The translations under genes and the position numbers were made by a program. From JAPORK01 sp026710285 (GTDB taxonomy: Bacteria > Pseudomonadota > Gammaproteobacteria > Pseudomonadales > Endozoicomonadaceae), in assembly GCA_965201045.1 (NCBI GenBank), contig OZ241746.1:5332001-5396000 (forward strand): 64,000 nt of DNA. Reading direction: 5' to 3'. This document shows, one piece after another, positions 1 to 10,597 of this stretch (positions are counted from its first letter, which is position 1; each line of letters starts with the position of its first letter). The notes beneath the pieces are model-generated. The model saw only the letters and a list, made by a program, of their open reading frames with translations. It ran no database searches and was not told where the DNA came from.

Positions 1-1725
1 TTTGGCAGACTGGAGGTACACAACCGATTCTACCGCAACTTCTCCGCAGTATGTCCGGAAAATGTAAACGATGAAGTTGCAAATGCTGCCTGTCGACAAC
101 GTGGATTTAGTAATGGATCATTTTCTCATTTGAGCATTAAACCGGTTAGTCTGTCATTTTATAATTCTTCTCAACTACAACTTAATTGCAGCGCTAATCA
201 AAATAGCCTAAGAGCAGAATGTTCAAAGCATTTTGTCAATAACTCAAACTGTACTCAACCGGAAAAAAATGTACTCTTGTTGTGTAATGATGGTGAAACA
301 ACTTATCCACAAACTTTAACAAAACCATGTCTTTCTTCAGGTCACAGACCAAATACTCATATTCTGTTTTCAGGTAATTTTAACTGGAAACCAACCGGCT
401 GTGAATTCAACCGGTGTCCGGTGAAATTTTGGGATGCTGATGGTACAGAAGTTTCGGATATTTTTAAACAACAATGCAATGGTACACAACAGCTACATAC
501 AACCAATCGTGAACACTGGTTGAAAATGTGGAATAATTTGTGTAATACCAGAACAAATAACTGTAGCTGTCATTTACCGCATGAACAACTGCTCGGGCTG
601 GTTGCTCACGGCAATAATACATTGTCAGTTTCACGTCAGAGCTATCCTTATAATACCAGTACAAATGCACAGGGAATTATCCGGATCAGCACATTGTTTT
701 CTGACAAGGCACCACAGATATTGAGTACTGCAAATGAGACGTTGGTAACCGGTACACTTCCGGTCAGTCAAATTATAACTGAACAGCATTTAGTGGGGCT
801 TTATTCTGGTGAGCATGAAAATAAACAGGCACAGTTGTTTTGGGCATCGTTAGCAGAAAACAGTACTGTATATCATGTACAGCCCCTTCCCGTTACCGGT
901 GAACCCCTGTTACTTACAAATAACAGTGTTTTTATAAAAGATACCACCAATGCAACTATTGTACAGTACCCGTTAAACACAATGCAATCTAACGACAACT
1001 CAACAATATTTACTATTGATAGTAGTCCTGATCAGTACATTGATTTTCCTGAAAATACAGTAAATATTATTGCAGCCACAGCAAAAAACCAATGGCTTTA
1101 TGTCACTACGACTAATGACAGCAATAGTGATCAGATTTATGTAAGACGCTACAATACTGAAGCAAAGTTATGGGATGACTGGCAGCAAATTCATACTATC
1201 AGCAATAACGACAGAATAGTGATTAATGATGATGACCAGGTACAATTTTTATCGACCGGACAAACATTATCAACTTATCCGGGTCTCATCTCAATTCCTG
1301 ATGAAGGAGGCTGTACATTGTTTTCAAACATCATTCCGGATACAACAACCATACTGACACCCTGTTTAGACCCCACATCATCTGGTTCAGACCCCACGTC
1401 ATCTGGTTCAGAACCTACATTTTTTGGTTCAGCCCCTACATTATCTGGTTCACAACCTGATAAACCTACATTTTTTAAAAAGCACAGAGAGGCTTTTCAT
1501 TATGTGGGTCTGGGATATTTATTCTATGTTTCTGTTGGTTTCTTTGCATTTCCCGTTGTATACAAGCTATTTTATTCCGATAAATGTGCATGTCTGAACA
1601 GAGCTCATGATAGTTTGGCAGAGGGTACCAACGATGGCGCTTCGCTAGAAGAATGTACTAATGTGAACACGACGAATGACCAAAGTATACCAGAGAGTAG
1701 TAATTACGATGAAACCGAGGTTTAG
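1..1725 (+). CDS. SRCR-domain membrane protein, 5' end outside the window
   Basis: The frame is open to base 1, so the gene starts upstream; 574 codons are visible. The first ~100 residues read like a scavenger receptor cysteine-rich domain: GRLEVHN near the start, then VC, then AACRQRGF, and a C-terminal half with spaced cysteines (LNC, LRAEC, NCTQ, LLLC). After this comes a long beta-rich region full of Asn-X-Ser/Thr. Next are four 7-residue repeats of the form DPTSSGS (bases 1369-1452). One hydrophobic segment follows (about bases 1500-1580, YVGLGYLFYVSVGFFAFPVV), then a short acidic tail. The layout suggests a surface protein with an exported ectodomain and one membrane anchor. SRCR domains are typical of animal receptors and rare in bacteria; origin by transfer from a host is inference. 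Function unknown. Confidence 0.75.
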   Translation, partial: FGRLEVHNRFYRNFSAVCPENVNDEVANAACRQRGFSNGSFSHLSIKPVSLSFYNSSQLQLNCSANQNSLRAECSKHFVNNSNCTQPEKNVLLLCNDGETTYPQTLTKPCLSSGHRPNTHILFSGNFNWKPTGCEFNRCPVKFWDADGTEVSDIFKQQCNGTQQLHTTNREHWLKMWNNLCNTRTNNCSCHLPHEQLLGLVAHGNNTLSVSRQSYPYNTSTNAQGIIRISTLFSDKAPQILSTANETLVTGTLPVSQIITEQHLVGLYSGEHENKQAQLFWASLAENSTVYHVQPLPVTGEPLLLTNNSVFIKDTTNATIVQYPLNTMQSNDNSTIFTIDSSPDQYIDFPENTVNIIAATAKNQWLYVTTTNDSNSDQIYVRRYNTEAKLWDDWQQIHTISNNDRIVINDDDQVQFLSTGQTLSTYPGLISIPDEGGCTLFSNIIPDTTTILTPCLDPTSSGSDPTSSGSEPTFFGSAPTLSGSQPDKPTFFKKHREAFHYVGLGYLFYVSVGFFAFPVVYKLFYSDKCACLNRAHDSLAEGTNDGASLEECTNVNTTNDQSIPESSNYDETEV

Positions 1726-1743
1726 AAAAGCTGATGTATAAGA

Positions 1744-1860
1744 CTGTCTCTTAGTTACATTTTCAGGCTCCACTGTTACTCTGGCAGGTTTGTCTCCTGC
1801 CAACCATATCATCTGTCCGTTTATTTCACATAGGAACGTGCACGAAATAATTTGTATAAT
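1744..1860. repeat. Dispersed repeat, copy 1 (CTGTCTCTTA end)
   Basis: It starts CTGTCTCTTAGTTACATTTT and continues with TACTCTGGCAGGTTTGTCTC. The same start and the same CTCTGGCA-GTTTGT block recur at 12684 and, inverted, at the end near 63856. The far end is degraded and the boundary is approximate. Confidence 0.6.
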
Positions 1861-3449
1861 CCTGCCTCTTTGATTCAACTCATCCAACGACTTCCGTCGC
1901 CTGAGCCGAACCGAAGACAAACAGCCATACAAAACCACAAAACTCTCCTGAATTTGTCTAAGCTATTTTGTGCATGTTCCATATATCCGACAGGCTTAAT
2001 CATATTTACTAATTTACACAGATTTTTCCCCTCCAGCTCTTGGTAGCATTCAGCCACGGATGAAGTGATACTGAAATATATTTCCTGAAAAATAAAAAAA
2101 CAGTGTTATCTCTTATTATTTTCAATTTCTGTAAAATTAAGATAATTACACACTGCGATCATACAAGCAATGTGACTTAAGAAGTAAACGGTTATAAATT
2201 CTCTTCTATTTATTACTATTTTTGATTGTCACAAAATTTCAGCTGTTTTTTGAAAGCAGTAGAATAAAAGTTCATCATATTGATTTATAATACTTTTAAC
2301 TTTATATATTAAAATTTTTTTTAAGTTGAGACATGACAAAAATATTGCATTTTTGTTGCTGTTGCCTGGTATATGAACTTTCTTTAAAAAATATAATTTT
2401 TAATGTAACTTTCAGATTGTTTTTTAGTCTAACCCGATATGGAGTTATTTATTAGTTTAATGTTTTAACTTTCTTTCTTAATATACAATCCAATTCAAAA
2501 TGTGAGTTTTGTCAAAGGAACTTGGTTGTTGGAATAATTTATATTGGCGTTACAATCTGTGGTTGAATATCTGTAAAGAGTATATCTTGTAAAGAGATTA
2601 TTTGTTTCGATAAAAAGTTAGCGTAAGCTTGCTACCTTATTTGGACGTTCAGGATAATAATTACCTTACTTTACTACACCTTGAAGCTTACGATATAGCT
2701 GATTTAACACAAATATTCCATATCTGTTTAAGAAAACAACGAATATTACTAATAAATGCAGGCAAAGTCTTTTAATACTTGTTTTGAGACTTGCTTTAAA
2801 AGTTATCAGTTTTTTATAATCTTCACCAAGTGAAAATTAAAAAATGTAATGAATACAATTGTTCCCTGCACTGCTTTCTCATTTTTATAAATATACCTCA
2901 TTCAACTTTAAAAAATTAGATTGTGCATATAACTCTTTCATAACAATACTTTATAAAAAAATAAATCTTTTTTTAATTGAACTTAATATATAAGAATAAA
3001 AAAATAGCTGCCGGGTACGCTCTGTAATTGCTATATTTTTTGTATTTATCATTTAGTGAAAATATAAAAGAAAAGGATAAGCTTTAAAATAAACCTTTAA
3101 AAGAGCTTTACCTGAATTTATTATTTTTTTACTGTTTTATGCAGATAAGCATGAAATATTCAGGATAACCATTAAATTCCTCTGAACACATTGAATTTTA
3201 TTTCCGTTATAGGTGAATTTAAAAAAAATTGCAATAGCATTGTTAAATTAAATCGATACTGAAAAAGACATTATCATTCATTTTTAACTTCCAATAATGG
3301 CTTGATAATGTTTGGTTTTTGAATGTTGAGAAGGTAAATAATAAGTTCTGTAATAATGCAAAACTATTAATTTCTTTTTCGTTTATTTTCATCTGTTTTT
3401 ATGTAATAGCTGACCATTTTAAAAGTTACAAAGAGTGGTGATAATTATA
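1861..3449. other. AT-rich stretch without a supported gene
   Basis: No reading frame here has a convincing start, length or family. The sequence is very AT-rich. Near 3147-3169 it contains ATGAAATATTCAGGATAACC, which resembles a decayed right end of the TTAA-type MITE found at 28250 and 56331, but no matching left end is clear. The last ~20 bases hold the ribosome-binding site of the following RHS gene. Confidence 0.5.
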
Positions 3450-6400
3450 ATGTGTAAATTAACATACAAAAATGACATAAAAAACGTTTATGTGAAAAAT
3501 TATTTTTATATAACAATTGTATCTGTATTACTGTTTTTTTCTGAGCTGGCTGGTCTGGCATCGTCTATTACGTTACCACAGACCTTACCTAATAAACAAC
3601 CAAGATTGTTGTCGAAAATAAAAAGGAATAACAGAATGTCAGATCAGACCGGCAGTAACGCTTTTGTCAGAAAAAAAAATAAAAAAATCAAACTGACAGA
3701 CACACAAGATAAATCTTCCCCCTGGTCTAATGCATTTAATTTCCATAAGAGCTGGAGTACGCAAGTCGATTCCCGTACAGGGAGTTTATCTTCCCGGATA
3801 AGGGTCGGAAGTATGATCAGTAATTTTGATCACGGTCCTAATATTAATTTAGAAATCAATTATAGCAGTAGCAGTGTAGCCAACACAGATCATCTTGGTG
3901 TGGGTTGGAGCTGGAACCTGACTCATTTTGATTTATCAACTAATCAGTTATCTACTTCACAAGGACAAGCATTTAATTTACAGCAACAAGGTAACGGTAA
4001 GTGGTTGCCTCACTATCATAAATTACAAGATATACAAATTGATGGTAATAAGGACACTCATTTCACAATCACTTACACCAATGGACTGCGCGAAACTTTA
4101 AATCATGAAGGTTTTGAAACCAAACTGGAACAGCAGGATGGCTGGAGTGTTGTGTTTTCATATACCAACACACATCTGTTAAATTTAATCAGCGACAATC
4201 AGGGACACAGGATAGTTTTAAACTGGAAAGGTGGTTACGTAAATATTACCAGTTACGATAACGATGGAAAATCATTAACCGTTCATATTGACCATTCTAA
4301 TATCAGATTAAATCATATTCTTTTACCGGAGAAAAACAGTCAGTTTTTACCTGAAATTAATTTAACTTACATGAAGAATTTGCTGACTCAGGTCACTTAT
4401 CCTACCGGTTTAAAGGAAGAATTACGGTATAACTGCACTAACGAAGTGAGAGAGCCATTAAAAAGGATTCCGTTATGTGCAGTCGTTCTGCAATCAATTG
4501 ATCCCGGTGCAGGACAACCAATAATGAGTACAAGTTATACCTATGATAAAAGCAATGCAAATGAACATAACTATCTTGGTTTTAATGCAGGTCTAAATCC
4601 TGATTACAAGTCAATACAGGATATTTTATTTGAAGCACCAACAAGCTATACTTACAAAACTACAAAAGATAATAAAATTGTCAGAGAAGTTAATACCTAT
4701 GATAAGTATCATTTACTGATAAGAACACAAGTCTTCAGTGATAAAACAGGGGATATTTTAACTGAAAAACAAAATTTCTTTTGCCGCACTGATGAAATAG
4801 ATGGCTGCGCCAATACCAGCTTCAAAGATTTACCAGATACATACAGCTTACCACTAAAAACAGTCACTAAAAACTGGGGAAAAGATGACAAAACGCCCAG
4901 TGTAAGAGTAACAGATAACGCTTATGATATACACGGAAGAGTTATTCGTACACAAGATGCTTATGGACGTACTGAAAAAATAAGCTATTGCCCTGCAACC
5001 GGTGATGACGCTTGTCCTGCTGAGCCTGCTGGCTGGTCATTAAGCACACCTGTGGAGTCTGTTGCTTTATATCCTTCATCTCAGTTAGCAGGATCTTCAT
5101 CGCCGTCAAAAATAATTACAGACAGTTATTATCAAAAACTACCTAATCTTAGTGACCACAGTTATACTTTGCTGCTTGTTCGTAAAAAAGTTCATTCGAA
5201 TAATGAAAAAATTATAATAACAAAGCAGTATTATTATAATCCAAAAATTATATTTAACTATGGTCTGGTAAGAAAAACAGTGCAACAGGGAACAGAATCA
5301 GCTGATGCAGGTTTTACTTCAATAACCAGAGTTTATCATTATATTTTGAGTGCGGATCACCGTACTAAAACGACTTATAATACAGTTGAAATCAATAATG
5401 GTCAGTTCAGAAGATCTCCTCTGATTACAACCAGTATGTTTACCAGTCAGGTACTTAAAAGTACAAATGCTTCCGGTCAAAATGTTATTCGTTATCATTA
5501 TGATCATTGGGGACGGTTAACACAGGTAGATTCCGGCGTAGGAACTGCTTTTGCTGTTAGTAAACGATATCAGTACATGATTTCTAAACGTAAACTCTGG
5601 TTAATTATTACAGCCAGCAATGGCTTGCAACAAAAAATTATTTTTGATAATAGTGGACGACAGCTGGCTGTATTTAATGAAGCAATATCTAATGAAGGAA
5701 AAGCAGAACCAGGAAAATGGCTACCTGTTAAAAGTAAAGCCTATGATGCTTACGGACGTATAATTTATCAGGATGCTTATTATATAGATTCATCAGGTAA
5801 AACAAACAAATTAGAAACGACTTTTTCTTACGATGATTTTGGAAGAGTTGTTAAGGAAAAATCACCAGAAAAAAGTACTTTAATACAAGCATATGATGAT
5901 TCCGATCGTTGTACAGTTAGTTTTAAAGATGATGATAAACAAAACCATTCTTTCATTACTGTTATTCATAAAAATATATTGGATGAAATGATAAAAAAAG
6001 TAATCTTGCCTGCTGATTTTAATCATGGTAATTTATCTATCAGGAAACTGTGTGCCAGTAATATACTATCAACAGCAAAAATATCTTCTGTAACTTATGA
6101 TGGGTTTGGCAGAGCTGTCAAGCTGGTTGATCCCCTGGGAAGAACAGTAACAAAGATATATGATAGTCTTGGACGGATAACAGAGACTATTAACCCGAAC
6201 GGAGATAAAATACACAATGTGTATAACCTGGCTGGTCAGATTATTCAAAAATGGGAGCAACCAGTTCACACAAATAAGCAATATTTATTGGCTTCTTCTC
6301 AATATAATGCGGCAGGTGAATTATTGTGGAAAGCCGGAGAAGACGGAAAAAAAACCTCATACACTTACACATCTGATGGTCAGTTAGCCACTATTACAAC

Positions 6401-8864
6401 ATCAGCAGGACATACTATATCATTGAAGTACAATGTGATTGGATTGCCAGTCAGTGAAGCCATTGATGATAAACAATTCTCACATGTTGAATATAATCCT
6501 GTAACCACTTTGCCAGTTAAAATGGTGGGGATAACAGGAACAACCACCTGGATTTATAGCGATGACAAGAAAAAGCAACAACTCCTCCATACCGGAATAA
6601 ATGGTTATTCTGACTATCATTTCAGATGGCAATATGATCAAAACAGAAAAATCATAAGCATAACTGATTTAACAGGAAACAGGATTACAACAGATCATGA
6701 TGAACTCGGAAGAATAAAGCAAGTCAACTATCAGAAAAGTAGTGGTGAAAAAAAACTTATAATGATGCCTGTTTATGATGGTTTTTCCAGAACAATTGCT
6801 GTTAAATATGGTAGCGGAATGCAGCGTACTATTAGTTATAACAGCTATGGTCAAACGGCAAGTGTCTCTGATCTTCTTTCAGCCAGGTTATTATCTGCAT
6901 GGCGATATAGCTATGATAAAGATGATAATATTACGACTATAATCCATCGAGCTGGAAATAATCAGCAGGCAATTTTGCAATACCGTTATGATATGCTTGA
7001 TAATCTGCTTTCCATGAACTGCACTGGATCAACCAGTTTACCTCTGTGTCCCAGAGATACTGCTTTTCATGGTTCAGGTTTAAAACAAGCACCGGTTATT
7101 ACCAGTCAGAGTTACACTTTTAATGCATTAAACCGCATGTCACAGTTAAAAGAAACATTAATGAGCGCCAATGAAAAAGAAACTCTGAGTAAAACTGTAA
7201 ATTACAGTTATAACGATACACAGATCCCTTTACGCCTGAAACAAATAAGTACAACCTGGAACAATAAAGTACCGGTTGTTGCGGGTTTTATGTATGATGT
7301 ATCTGGTAACATGGTAACGGATAGTGAAGGTGATCATATTACCTACAATGCCTTTAATCAGATAACCGGGGTCACTACCCCAGAAGGAAAACAAATCAGT
7401 TACCTGTATGACAGTAGTGGCAGAGAAGTCAAAGAAACATTCTCTGAAGGTGATAGTCGTAACTTGTTTTATATGGGAAGAATACTGATTGGTGAAAAAG
7501 TAACTGATGCGCAACAAACAACGCATATTATCAGTAATTTAGGAATAGCTAAAGCCATTGACGGAGTCATTCATGAATACTATGAAGAAAATTATAAAGG
7601 GGATATTTCTGGAATATTAACCAAAAAAACAACAAATAATATCTATACACTACATCAGCGCAATATTTACAGCCCTTATGGTATGACCTGGTATACACAA
7701 AATACTTCTTTACCATGGTATCAACGCACTTTATCCGGGTTTGATAGTGAACAAGCAGATCCTGTAACCGGCTGGCAGTTTCTCGGTGCAGGTCACAGGA
7801 CTTATAACCCGGAACAGCGTTACTTTGTCAGTGAAGATCCGGCTGGTGATGGTTATACTTTTGGCAGCAATAATCCAATTATGAAGAAAGATCCTACAGG
7901 CAATATGTCCAAAGGAATAAAAACTGTTATGCAGTACATAAGTTATGCGGCGACACTGGGACTGGCTCTTAAGAAAAAACCGTGGGCAAATATTCTTGGA
8001 GTATCTTTAGTGGCGGTGATTAGCTTTGCGTTTATGGCTGTATCATTGTATTTTGCGCCTACAATGTCACCATTTATGGCGTTCGGTACAGCAATCAGTG
8101 TAGCCCTGTCAGTAAATGCAAACTGTGTAGGAATTGCCTATGTTTCCGACCCTAAAAACAGAACTTTACTCATTGCCTGTTATATTTCTTCTGCGGCAGC
8201 TGTTGGGTTCGGTCTTTTAAGAGCAGGAACTATAGCTTATTCACAAATGGGCGCTTTATTATCAAACTCTGAAGAAACGTCAACAAAATCCACTTTAGCA
8301 GCAGGTATTTCAGGCGTTGGTACAGCAGTAACAAAATCTGATGTAAATGCCAGTATGCCAGAGGTTGGTGTTGATGCTTTGGAAACCTCTGCTGGTGCTT
8401 TGGGAGCCTCTGCTGATTCTCTGGAATCTTCTATTACTGAGGATAAAATAGCAACACTTGATAATAATTTGACTGAGACCACAAAAGCAGAGTCTCCACC
8501 CGAAACTGCGGAGACAAAAAATATGGAAGAAGAGGAAAATTTAGAGCCTACACAAACACAAATGTTGTCAAAGCAAATAAATGAAAGTCTTCACGTAAGA
8601 GATATTGAAGAATATTCTTCAGCAGAAGACTATACAGAGATAGTTGTATATAAGGATATGAATTATATTCATAATCTTACTTTTTCATTCTGGGCCGGGT
8701 TGGTAGCAAGACAAGCAATAACAGCATTACTACAAGCCGGAGCAGTCCATTCAGTATTTAGTGCTCATAAAGGAGGCAAAGTGCCTTTGAGAATTTTTCG
8801 TTATTTAAGCAACTACGTAACGATATTTTATATAATATTTTACCAGTTTGCGTCAGTGCTTTAA
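3450..8864 (+). CDS. Secreted RHS/YD-repeat protein with membrane C-terminal domain
   Basis: About 1804 residues. The ATG at 3450 is preferred over GTG at 3435 because GGTGAT, a good ribosome-binding match, lies 7 bases before it. A signal peptide or anchor follows (YFYITIVSVLLFFSELAGLAS). Residues ~80-200 resemble the N-terminal beta region of RHS proteins (DSRTGSLS, GVGWSWNLT). YD-type repeats (YDGFGRAV, YDSLGRIT, YDELGRI-like) run to ~1400. An RHS core lies near residues 1428-1485 (GFDSEQADPVTGWQFLGAGHRTYNP, RYFVSEDP, DPTGN). In RHS toxins this core caps a shell and precedes a variable toxic tip. Here the tip is ~320 residues with several hydrophobic segments (~1500-1600), an Ala/Ser/Glu-rich linker and a final hydrophobic stretch. 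No immunity gene is obvious downstream, and I do not recognise the tip. Confidence 0.85.
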   Translation: MCKLTYKNDIKNVYVKNYFYITIVSVLLFFSELAGLASSITLPQTLPNKQPRLLSKIKRNNRMSDQTGSNAFVRKKNKKIKLTDTQDKSSPWSNAFNFHKSWSTQVDSRTGSLSSRIRVGSMISNFDHGPNINLEINYSSSSVANTDHLGVGWSWNLTHFDLSTNQLSTSQGQAFNLQQQGNGKWLPHYHKLQDIQIDGNKDTHFTITYTNGLRETLNHEGFETKLEQQDGWSVVFSYTNTHLLNLISDNQGHRIVLNWKGGYVNITSYDNDGKSLTVHIDHSNIRLNHILLPEKNSQFLPEINLTYMKNLLTQVTYPTGLKEELRYNCTNEVREPLKRIPLCAVVLQSIDPGAGQPIMSTSYTYDKSNANEHNYLGFNAGLNPDYKSIQDILFEAPTSYTYKTTKDNKIVREVNTYDKYHLLIRTQVFSDKTGDILTEKQNFFCRTDEIDGCANTSFKDLPDTYSLPLKTVTKNWGKDDKTPSVRVTDNAYDIHGRVIRTQDAYGRTEKISYCPATGDDACPAEPAGWSLSTPVESVALYPSSQLAGSSSPSKIITDSYYQKLPNLSDHSYTLLLVRKKVHSNNEKIIITKQYYYNPKIIFNYGLVRKTVQQGTESADAGFTSITRVYHYILSADHRTKTTYNTVEINNGQFRRSPLITTSMFTSQVLKSTNASGQNVIRYHYDHWGRLTQVDSGVGTAFAVSKRYQYMISKRKLWLIITASNGLQQKIIFDNSGRQLAVFNEAISNEGKAEPGKWLPVKSKAYDAYGRIIYQDAYYIDSSGKTNKLETTFSYDDFGRVVKEKSPEKSTLIQAYDDSDRCTVSFKDDDKQNHSFITVIHKNILDEMIKKVILPADFNHGNLSIRKLCASNILSTAKISSVTYDGFGRAVKLVDPLGRTVTKIYDSLGRITETINPNGDKIHNVYNLAGQIIQKWEQPVHTNKQYLLASSQYNAAGELLWKAGEDGKKTSYTYTSDGQLATITTSAGHTISLKYNVIGLPVSEAIDDKQFSHVEYNPVTTLPVKMVGITGTTTWIYSDDKKKQQLLHTGINGYSDYHFRWQYDQNRKIISITDLTGNRITTDHDELGRIKQVNYQKSSGEKKLIMMPVYDGFSRTIAVKYGSGMQRTISYNSYGQTASVSDLLSARLLSAWRYSYDKDDNITTIIHRAGNNQQAILQYRYDMLDNLLSMNCTGSTSLPLCPRDTAFHGSGLKQAPVITSQSYTFNALNRMSQLKETLMSANEKETLSKTVNYSYNDTQIPLRLKQISTTWNNKVPVVAGFMYDVSGNMVTDSEGDHITYNAFNQITGVTTPEGKQISYLYDSSGREVKETFSEGDSRNLFYMGRILIGEKVTDAQQTTHIISNLGIAKAIDGVIHEYYEENYKGDISGILTKKTTNNIYTLHQRNIYSPYGMTWYTQNTSLPWYQRTLSGFDSEQADPVTGWQFLGAGHRTYNPEQRYFVSEDPAGDGYTFGSNNPIMKKDPTGNMSKGIKTVMQYISYAATLGLALKKKPWANILGVSLVAVISFAFMAVSLYFAPTMSPFMAFGTAISVALSVNANCVGIAYVSDPKNRTLLIACYISSAAAVGFGLLRAGTIAYSQMGALLSNSEETSTKSTLAAGISGVGTAVTKSDVNASMPEVGVDALETSAGALGASADSLESSITEDKIATLDNNLTETTKAESPPETAETKNMEEEENLEPTQTQMLSKQINESLHVRDIEEYSSAEDYTEIVVYKDMNYIHNLTFSFWAGLVARQAITALLQAGAVHSVFSAHKGGKVPLRIFRYLSNYVTIFYIIFYQFASVL

Positions 8865-9129
8865 CTTTTTAATGAATAATGATTTCTTCACTATAATTCG
8901 ATTGCTGTTTGAAAAGCCTGCAAACTGTATTTTCTGGTTTGTGGGCTGTTAAAATCTATTCATAATTTTTTTACAGGTTACAAATGTTAATAAAAAAGTC
9001 ACTGTTGTCTGGTTTTTCTTATTGTATAACATCACTATGTGTTCAAAAAAAACAGTGTCATTTTTTATCATTTTTATTTTCTGTAAAAGATTATGAGCAG
9101 CCTCTGAAACACAATATACTTTATTTTAT

Positions 9130-10065
9130 TTACGATGAATGACTCCTCAGAGCATTAAATTGAAAGACTCTGGTTGCCAGTTTTGCTAACTGTTCACGAT
9201 CAGAAACTTCTTTATTATTAATCCACAGCTGTTTGAATATGACAGCAACTTCCTCTTGTAATTTTGTTTCGACTTTTAAATTTTTATTTTTGTTCTTCTG
9301 AATCATTTCTGCACTTGCCGGAACCTCTTCTGTTTTCAGTAAATCGTTTATTAAGAAAATAAAAACTTTTTCTCTTTCAGTGGCAGGATAATATTCCAAA
9401 AAATCTTTAACTGTAAGCTTAACCTGATTCTTCCCGGAAGGAATATCTAGTGCAGTAAGTTTAAGGTATCGGTAAATCACAACGGTAAGGTCTGATAAAG
9501 AATTAACTAGCTCAATTTTGTTGATATCAGGATGGTCAATAAAATTCTTAATATACAGTTCTGATATTTGCGCTATACAACTATCATCATTATCTTTCAG
9601 TAAACGATATTCAATTCTGCTTAGTCTGCATCCCTGAGCGTAGATATCACTAAGTAGCTGAAAACCGGTCAACCGTAGTAAATCATTATCAATACAATAA
9701 TGATAAAAAGAGTTGAATACTGAATAAATATAAAGTTTTGCATCCATTAATGTTTCTGTAGTAAATAGATGTTTTTCTACGATTAATTGTGCCAGGGCAT
9801 CAATAGTAGTTTGTATATTTTCGTCATTTTTTGTGACTTCAATAAAATCTTTATCATTTATATCAGGGATAAAATAGGGATATAAATTTACCCAGTTGAA
9901 CCTTTCATACTTCTTATCTTTCACTGCTAAATCCAGCGTAAATATATCGGATTGTTGACGCTGCAGCTGTTCTTTTCCGGGTCCAGGCATTGCTTGTAAC
10001 ATTTCTCCTGAGAGCAGGATTATCATTACACAAATAGTTGTATACCACTTTATTATCTTAAGCAT
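9130..10065 (-). CDS. Secreted protein, distant relative of the 47-53 kb paralog family
   Basis: 311 residues with a signal peptide (ICVMIILLSGEMLQAMPG). I recognise no named domain. The order of motifs matches the three paralogs at 47362, 49123 and 51428: a W-x2-L-x2-Y block (NWVNLYPY), then FIEVTKNDENIQTTIDALAQ against FLEMTQGNDGEEIINNIVAQ, then LVN followed ~25 residues later by TVKDFLEYYPATEREKVFIFLI against SVATFINAYPADFQRSRVFMWLI. It lacks the ~150 C-terminal residues of those proteins. It stands alone between long gaps. Homology is by eye; role unknown, probably outside the cytoplasm. Confidence 0.7.
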   Translation of the reverse strand: MLKIIKWYTTICVMIILLSGEMLQAMPGPGKEQLQRQQSDIFTLDLAVKDKKYERFNWVNLYPYFIPDINDKDFIEVTKNDENIQTTIDALAQLIVEKHLFTTETLMDAKLYIYSVFNSFYHYCIDNDLLRLTGFQLLSDIYAQGCRLSRIEYRLLKDNDDSCIAQISELYIKNFIDHPDINKIELVNSLSDLTVVIYRYLKLTALDIPSGKNQVKLTVKDFLEYYPATEREKVFIFLINDLLKTEEVPASAEMIQKNKNKNLKVETKLQEEVAVIFKQLWINNKEVSDREQLAKLATRVFQFNALRSHSS

Positions 10066-10597
10066 ATTTTACCCATCTTATATTTATAATGTTACTGGAT
10101 ATTTGTTTTATTATATTAACCAGTATTGTGAAAATACTCTAAACAATTAAAGCAAACAGGGTAGCATAAAAATATGAAGAGAACATAATTCTGTATGGAT
10201 AAATGTTGAAATTATCTGTTGATTTTGTTAGGCATAAGATATTATCTTTGTGTGTAATAGTTATGCTCGAAATTTAAAAAAAATCATGCACCTGGCTTTC
10301 AATGGTCTATACTCAGTTGAGTTGAAAATTCAGATTGATTTTCCACAACCTGCTGCTATTAAATAACCATATTAAGATAAAACCCAGTATTTTAAAATTG
10401 AATGGGTACATATGTTTAGATTATTTTTCACGCTCTTTATTTAATCATTATTTACCGGCTATTTTAAAATAAACTGCTGATAATAACTTACTTAGAGACC
10501 ATTCTTAGTATTTAAATTGTGCATACTAACTGAAAAATCATTCTCTTTTATGGCACATCATTACGAAATTAATTGATAATACCTGGAGTTTTAAGTA
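10066..10597. other. Intergenic region between divergent secreted-protein genes
   Basis: No gene is supported. The region separates the minus-strand gene ending its 5' side at 10065 from the plus-strand gene at 10598, so it must hold both promoters. I cannot pick a clear -35/-10 pair. CCTGGAG at 10581-10587 is the likely ribosome-binding site of the gene at 10598. Confidence 0.4.

Noticed and set aside
1744..1770. CTGTCTCTTA resembles the Tn5 mosaic end used in sequencing libraries, so adapter contamination was considered
   Set aside because: The copies are internal, diverge from the adapter after about 10 bases, and continue into long shared repeat sequence in both orientations.
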